Assembly: GCA_964449295.1 (NCBI GenBank)
Contig: CAYUZN010000063.1
Coordinates: 1-11,077 of the forward strand
Length of the DNA: 11,077 bases
Reading direction: 5' to 3'
DNA from: CANJJB01 sp964449295
Lineage (GTDB): Bacteria; Chlamydiota; Chlamydiia; Chlamydiales; Rhabdochlamydiaceae
Of the stretch, positions 7,457-11,077 are shown one piece after another (position 1 is the first letter of the stretch; every line of letters starts with the position of its first letter). Made by a program: the position numbers and the translations under genes. The notes under the pieces were generated by a model. It saw only the letters and a list, made by a program, of their open reading frames with translations, was not told the DNA's origin and did not search any database.

Positions 7457-8827
7457 CTATTTCCAACTAGTCTGCCATTCAAAAAATTCAGAAGGGCGTA
7501 TTTTAAATCTGGCAAAATTGCCCTCGTGAAGGCTGCTTAGTTCAATTTCGACAATTTCAATGAAGCGACTGCGATCTTCAAGGGAGATGTTCTTGTAAGA
7601 AAAATTTGAAATAAACTGAGAGCCTTTTAGCTTATCCATCTTATTATGAACAACTTCGTACACAGCCTTCCGAATTAAATCGCGGTAGCAAGTTCGAAAT
7701 GGGTCTGGCGGTCCAATAGTTTCAAGGGTTGCCATATAAAGAGAGGCAGAACGCTCGTAGGCCCAAACAAAAACGTCGCGAAAAAGCTCAACACGGTTTA
7801 ACTCATAGACAGCCAGTAAACCTTTTATGTAGTCGGCCTCAGGCACATCAACAAATGAAATAGGGCTTAAATTTTCTCGAATAAAAGGTATATTGCCAGC
7901 AAGTCTTGAGACTCTTTTATTAACATCTAAGAATGGTTGCAGATAAGGCAAATGAATCATTAAGAAAAAAGATTGCTCGAAGGGGTTTTTTATAGCTGTG
8001 GCTTTCTGAATAATAAGCTCAAAATACTCTTCAATTAATTGGGGAATTTCAACAGGGTGATAGACAGATCCACCAATCTTCACAGGTGTTGTTCTTAATT
8101 TTCCACAGGCTTTTGGATTTGAAAGCAAATTATGAGAAAGCAGCCCATGAATGTTTAAGATTGTATAGCGATTAATATTAACCTCTTCTGCCATATCGAC
8201 AATAAATTCGATGGCTTCTTTATGATTCAAGATCATTTGAGTATCCGTCTGATCTTTTCCGGGAGCTTCTTCTCCAGTTGCTAGCAATTTTTCTGTTTCA
8301 AGAAGAGAATAGGTATTTCCCTCTAAACGACTTGAATTCCAAGCCAAATCAATCAAAAGACGTTGATAAATTTTTCTTGCATAAGTTCCTGCAGGGCGTC
8401 CTTTTTCTGTGCCAGCTCCTAACTTAAGCAACTTCTCACGAATAGCCTGAGATAAGTAAAATGTTTGATTGGGCTCATAGTCATCTAGCAATTTTCTTTG
8501 ATAACTGACATGTTGGCGCATTTGAATGGGAGCGGATATGAGCTTATTCACTTCATTTCCCTCAATAGATAGGGGAATAGCAAAAGGCTTTTTCGAGAGT
8601 TCAGTAGTCTCTAACGTAGACTTATTGATGTAATATTTACTATTTTTACCAGAGCCTTCATTTCTTAAAACAGAGGCTTTAACAAGAGTCGATAATCTAT
8701 ATTGAAGAGTTCTTCTAGGGACTGTATTGTTTGTCAGTTTAAGCAACTCTTCTAAAGAGACTCCGTTTGAGTGACTGGCAATAAGCTCGGCTAGACTTTG
8801 TAGTTCATTTTTTAATTTTTTAGTCAT
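7457..8827 (-). CDS. Winged-helix Fic-family protein with non-canonical active site (Gln for His)
   Basis: A 456-residue protein. Residues about 5-68 form a winged-helix DNA-binding domain (helix region VSLEELLKLT, then RRTLQYRLSTLVKASVL and a short wing). The Fic region begins with a class II-type inhibitory motif SSRLEGN (165-171; S-x3-E-G), whose Glu normally blocks ATP. The Fic core follows, with motif QPFLDVNKRVSR (297-308). Fic AMPylators use HPFx(D/E)GNGRxxR; here the catalytic His is Gln297 and the first Gly of the loop is Val, while Phe299, Asp301, Asn303 and Arg305 remain. The frame is otherwise intact, so this looks like a subfamily state rather than decay, and I recall similar DVNKR-type Fic sequences. 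I start at ATG 8827, which has AAGGGG six bases upstream; extending to TTG at 8869 would put operator-like repeats inside the gene. A likely role is a DNA-binding regulator, possibly autoregulating, with altered or absent nucleotidyl transfer. Confidence 0.92.
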   Translation of the reverse strand: MTKKLKNELQSLAELIASHSNGVSLEELLKLTNNTVPRRTLQYRLSTLVKASVLRNEGSGKNSKYYINKSTLETTELSKKPFAIPLSIEGNEVNKLISAPIQMRQHVSYQRKLLDDYEPNQTFYLSQAIREKLLKLGAGTEKGRPAGTYARKIYQRLLIDLAWNSSRLEGNTYSLLETEKLLATGEEAPGKDQTDTQMILNHKEAIEFIVDMAEEVNINRYTILNIHGLLSHNLLSNPKACGKLRTTPVKIGGSVYHPVEIPQLIEEYFELIIQKATAIKNPFEQSFFLMIHLPYLQPFLDVNKRVSRLAGNIPFIRENLSPISFVDVPEADYIKGLLAVYELNRVELFRDVFVWAYERSASLYMATLETIGPPDPFRTCYRDLIRKAVYEVVHNKMDKLKGSQFISNFSYKNISLEDRSRFIEIVEIELSSLHEGNFARFKIRPSEFFEWQTSWK

Positions 8828-8851
8828 TCTTGACCCCTTGTCGCAGCAACC

Positions 8852-8942
8852 TCGCGCAACTTTAAGCAAAAATCTTGCGCGAATGACAGCTTCTGCGCAA
8901 CTTTGTTTCCTTAATCTTGCGCGATTCCGTCTTTTTGCGCAA
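8852..8942 (-). promoter_or_regulatory. Array of five TTGCGCAA-like boxes upstream of the Fic gene (operator candidate)
   Basis: Boxes of the form (T/C)(T/C)GCGC(A/G)A lie at 8852-8859, 8875-8882, 8893-8900, 8917-8924 and 8935-8942. Centre-to-centre spacings are 23, 18, 24 and 18 bases, so the pattern repeats every 41-42 bases, about four helical turns. Two copies of a larger unit, GCGCAACTTT-N8/9-AATCTTGCGCGA, are recognisable (8854-8882 and 8895-8924). All boxes lie between the Fic start (8827) and its likely promoter, which fits binding by the winged-helix domain of the Fic protein itself. That assignment is inferred from position and symmetry. Confidence 0.65.
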
Positions 8943-8967
8943 TTTTCTAATAAAGGGTTGAAGTCAA
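8942..8967 (-). promoter_or_regulatory. Weak candidate promoter for the Fic gene
   Basis: TTGACT (minus strand, 8967-8962) matches the -35 consensus at five of six bases. The -10 would fall around GAAAAT/AAAATT at 8947-8941, a poor match at short spacing, abutting the first operator-like box. If correct, all five boxes overlap the start of the transcript and would act as repression sites. Confidence 0.3.
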
Positions 8968-8998
8968 CATAAGATACATTATCAGACGTTCTAAATCG

Positions 8999-9020
8999 AG
9001 TTAACCGCTAGTTAATCGCT
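8999..9020. repeat. Tandem 11-bp repeat AGTTAAYCGCT x2
   Basis: AGTTAACCGCT (8999-9009) is followed immediately by AGTTAATCGCT (9010-9020), one mismatch in 11. Further GTTAA words occur at about 9038 and 9051. The period is one helical turn, so the two copies face the same side of the DNA, as in a dimeric regulator site. They lie between the divergent Fic and macro-domain genes. No binding protein can be named. Confidence 0.45.
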
Positions 9021-9164
9021 TAATTCCCTCAATAAGTTGTTAAAGGAGCAAGTTAATAGATAAATCTTCAATCCAAGCTTATAACACACTAGTGATTGGA
9101 TCTTAGAGTCTTTAAAAGATAAAGCAAATATATTAAAAAATATTTTAAAAAAGATGTGTACAAA
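9021..9164. other. AT-rich non-coding stretch
   Basis: I see no supportable gene here. The segment includes A-tracts at 9135-9140 and 9147-9152, about 12 bases apart, within a very AT-rich block (about 9120-9153) that is likely flexible or bent. A loose ATCCAA/TTGGAT inverted pair flanks about 9070-9100 but is too weak to call. Confidence 0.4.
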
Positions 9165-9308
9165 CTAAAAGGAGCCCGATAATTCCCTGATTGAACGTCC
9201 CTTTTCAAAGTAAAGGAGTGTTATGAGACAGGGCGATATTCCTTGCAAGTATCCGACACCGAAAGTTGCAGCTCGCCTGACGGAAGTGAGCCCTTTACGC
9301 CTTGACAT
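9165..9308 (-). CDS. Candidate small ORF (47 codons) in a GC-rich island
   Basis: On the minus strand an ATG (9308-9306) follows a perfect AAGGAGG (9320-9314) at 5-base spacing. It opens a 47-codon frame starting MSRRKGLTSVRRAATFGVGY, basic at first and then hydrophobic (about 22-34, ISPCLITLLYF), and ends at TAG (9167-9165). About 49% of bases 9171-9320 are G or C, well above the neighbouring DNA, which suggests separate origin or selection on an RNA. A plausible promoter sits just upstream. I do not recognise the peptide. It could be a small membrane peptide, a leader or toxin-type peptide, or a fragment of a lost gene or mobile element. A weaker overlapping ORF on the plus strand (9223-9327, 34 codons, AAAGGAG before ATG) makes a structured RNA gene another option. 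Confidence 0.4.
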   Translation of the reverse strand: MSRRKGLTSVRRAATFGVGYLQGISPCLITLLYFEKGRSIRELSGSF

Positions 9309-9334
9309 AGGATCCTCCTTAATTTGAAGAATTT

Positions 9335-9364
9335 ACTATGCCATGTTAGCACATCTGTTATCAA
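9335..9364 (-). promoter_or_regulatory. Candidate promoter for the small minus-strand ORF
   Basis: TTGATA (minus strand, 9364-9359; five of six to the -35 consensus) and CATAGT (9340-9335; four of six to the -10) are separated by 18 bases. Transcription would begin near 9328, a few bases before the perfect ribosome binding site at 9320-9314. This arrangement supports expression of the 47-codon ORF or of an RNA from this island. Confidence 0.4.
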
Positions 9365-9395
9365 AAAATTTTAGTTAAATTGCCCTCCACTCCCC

Positions 9396-9424
9396 TGTAT
9401 TTAAAAGAATGAATAAGTTATAAT
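9396..9424 (+). promoter_or_regulatory. Promoter of the macro-domain gene
   Basis: A perfect TATAAT lies at 9419-9424, about 24 bases before the ATG at 9448. The -35 position at 17-base spacing is TGTATT (9396-9401), a poor match, so the promoter may need an activator or rely on the -10. AGAGGGG (about 9437-9443), four bases before the ATG, is a good ribosome binding site. Confidence 0.55.
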
Positions 9425-9447
9425 ATTTCCTATTTAAGAGGGGTAAA

Positions 9448-11077
9448 ATGGATCATATTGGCTTTAGACTTCAGGCTTTTAAAGGCATGTCAAATAATTT
9501 ATTGTCTAATGGGATTGTCAGTGTCGTTATCCTAATTGTTGGTAAAGTCTTATCGCAGATAGAGAAAAAGCGATGCCCAGCCTTGATATCTCCATTTTAT
9601 CGCGCTTATCCTCAACATCTTATGAAAATATCTGCTGTTGCCGGTATAGTCAGTCTTATGGCTAATTTAGCTGCTTTTGCTGCAGCTTGCAAAACTGTAA
9701 AAGTTATGGGTCTAAGTCTGAATAAGCCTTCTTTTATTAATATAAGTAAAATTTTTAATATAATAGCTAGTTTGGCTTTAGGGCTCTATATTTTAGTAGA
9801 CTACTATAGGGCTTCTGTAACGGCTAGATCTATAAAAGAGGCCTTACAAAACTCTAAATTCGAAAGAATCAAGACGTCTCTTTACTCACCTACGGGTGAA
9901 AAGATTGAGACAACAATTCTTGTTAACCCAAAGGAAGAGATACTTCTTATAAAGACACCTGATGGTAAAGATTTTGAAAGAAACATTAAAGGTAAGTTGG
10001 TTTTTTTACATGTAGGTTCTGAAGACGTCATACAAGGTTTTGTTAAGTATTTGAGAGAACATGAAATTTTATCAGAAAATGATAGAGTCTCTTTGCTGCA
10101 CAGGTCTAATCAAGATGATGAAGTCATTGTTGCAGATGGAGGTCATGCTTATTTAGAAAACCTTCAATTTGAAGATTTAAAGAGTACTACTCTAAATAAA
10201 GCTTATATTTTTGACAATCCGCAACACAGGATTACTTATGCAGTTGCAATCGAAATGAAAGATACCAAAGTCGTTGCTTCTAATATATTTGGTCCACTGG
10301 ATGCTAAACAGTGTGTTTATGTTATAGAAGATTCCGATTATAATCTTGATAATCTAGCTAATCAATTGCAATTTGATAAAAGTGATATTGGTATCAAAAT
10401 AGTGGGCAAAAATACAACAGATGTTCAGATTTTTTCCGTAGTTCCTAGGCAGCCTAAGCTAGAGGAGAGCGTACACAAATATCCGGGTGATTTAACACCT
10501 GCAGAACTAGCGTCTATTAAGGGAGATCTTAATCCAGATCAAACCCAATTTAATATAAAATTCACTTCTTCTACAGCAATTAATGTTTCTATCCGTCGGC
10601 AAGATATGTTTGAAGCTAAAGCCGATGTGATTGTTAATGCTGCCAACACTTATTTGGGAGGTGGAGGTGGTATTGATGGATTAACACATGAAAAGGGTGG
10701 GGACGCTTATAAAAGAGCTCATCAAGATTTAAAAAAATTATATCCTAATGGATTTGTCTCTGGCTATGCAGCTATGATTGCAAGTGGAGATCTTAAAAAG
10801 AGAGACATTACTAATGTGATTGTTGTTGCAGGTCCTCAAGGTCCTGAAACTAATCCAGAAAAAGAAGATCAACTTTATTCATGCTACCTGAACAGTTTGA
10901 TTCTGGCTTATAAAGAAAAAAAGAAACACATAGCCTTACCCTCTATCAGCACGGGTATCTATAATTTTCCTAAAAATAAAGCAGCTGCGATATCTCTAAG
11001 AGCTATTTATGATTTTGCCAAACAAAATCCTCAATCCTCTCTTAAAATCTCTATACATTTTCTGCCAAAAGCTAAAT
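9448..11077 (+). CDS. Membrane-anchored macro-domain protein, 3' end at window edge
   Basis: I read 543 codons without a stop from ATG 9448 to the edge. Three hydrophobic segments (about 19-36, 61-81 and 101-120) anchor the N-terminus. Residues 130-345 are a soluble region I do not recognise. A macro domain occupies about 380-540: DVIVNAAN (393-400), the glycine loop GGGGGIDGLTH (404-414), VIVVAGPQGP (457-466) and the phosphate-binding SISTGIYNFP (499-508). These match the ADP-ribose-binding fold; the NAAN motif, the Asp in GID and the STGIY loop are all kept, which resembles MacroD-type hydrolases that remove ADP-ribose from proteins or deacetylate O-acetyl-ADP-ribose. Since the macro fold is nearly complete at the edge, the stop is probably close by. 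It is transcribed divergently from the Fic gene. Membrane attachment of a macro domain is unusual and could place ADP-ribose chemistry at an envelope or inclusion membrane; that placement is inference. Confidence 0.9.
   Translation, partial: MDHIGFRLQAFKGMSNNLLSNGIVSVVILIVGKVLSQIEKKRCPALISPFYRAYPQHLMKISAVAGIVSLMANLAAFAAACKTVKVMGLSLNKPSFINISKIFNIIASLALGLYILVDYYRASVTARSIKEALQNSKFERIKTSLYSPTGEKIETTILVNPKEEILLIKTPDGKDFERNIKGKLVFLHVGSEDVIQGFVKYLREHEILSENDRVSLLHRSNQDDEVIVADGGHAYLENLQFEDLKSTTLNKAYIFDNPQHRITYAVAIEMKDTKVVASNIFGPLDAKQCVYVIEDSDYNLDNLANQLQFDKSDIGIKIVGKNTTDVQIFSVVPRQPKLEESVHKYPGDLTPAELASIKGDLNPDQTQFNIKFTSSTAINVSIRRQDMFEAKADVIVNAANTYLGGGGGIDGLTHEKGGDAYKRAHQDLKKLYPNGFVSGYAAMIASGDLKKRDITNVIVVAGPQGPETNPEKEDQLYSCYLNSLILAYKEKKKHIALPSISTGIYNFPKNKAAAISLRAIYDFAKQNPQSSLKISIHFLPKAK

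Noticed and set aside
8828..8869. Extending the Fic gene to a TTG start at 8869
   Set aside because: The ATG at 8827 has a good AAGGGG site at proper spacing, and the extension would run through an operator-like repeat; the added residues (LKVARGCCDKGSR) resemble no Fic N-terminus.
9171..9320. Known structured RNA (SRP RNA, RNase P RNA, 6S, tmRNA) in the GC-rich island
   Set aside because: I looked for the conserved cores of these RNAs and did not find them; a different RNA is not excluded.
9223..9327. Plus-strand 34-codon ORF with AAAGGAG before its ATG (MRQGDIPCKYPTPK start)
   Set aside because: It is shorter and its ribosome binding site is weaker and closer than that of the overlapping minus-strand ORF, and no promoter was seen. 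It is kept only as an alternative in the island finding.

Overview
The window is about 11 kb of AT-rich bacterial DNA. It reads as an accessory, possibly host-interaction, region of an obligate or facultative intracellular bacterium. The low GC, large unrecognised coiled-coil proteins, proteins with paired hydrophobic segments, and Fic, J-domain and macro-domain proteins close together all suggest this. An environmental Chlamydiota (Rhabdochlamydia/Simkania/Protochlamydia type) is my best guess and a Legionella-like lineage is an alternative. No rRNA, tRNA or housekeeping marker is present to settle it.

Layout. Five genes on the minus strand fill positions 1-8827. In transcription order they are: (i) a winged-helix Fic-family protein (7457-8827) preceded by five copies of a TTGCGCAA-like box; (ii) a membrane protein with a C-terminal J-domain (5914-7401); (iii) a 270-residue membrane protein overlapping it by 4 bases (5105-5917), whose reading frame continues after an apparent one-base frameshift (4803-5111); (iv) after a gap holding an inverted-repeat, MITE-like element (about 4613-4804), a 1147-residue coiled-coil protein (1033-4476) with an internal duplication; (v) a dicarboxylate/amino-acid:cation symporter (1-984) cut by the left window edge. 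On the plus strand, divergent from Fic and about 620 bp away, a membrane-anchored macro-domain protein (9448-11077) runs into the right edge. Its frame is open to the last complete codon.

The 620-bp divergent region holds the Fic operator-like array, a tandem 11-bp repeat, an AT-rich tract, and a roughly 150-bp island of about 49% GC. On the minus strand that island encodes a 47-codon ORF with a perfect AAGGAGG ribosome binding site and a plausible promoter.

How the genes may work together is inference. The J-domain gene and the 270-residue gene are translationally coupled and probably act as a membrane pair. The macro-domain protein (ADP-ribose binding or hydrolysis) and the Fic protein (a fold usually used for AMPylation, but here lacking the catalytic histidine) are divergent neighbours dealing with nucleotide-type protein modifications. 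The symporter is an ordinary nutrient transporter at the edge of the region.
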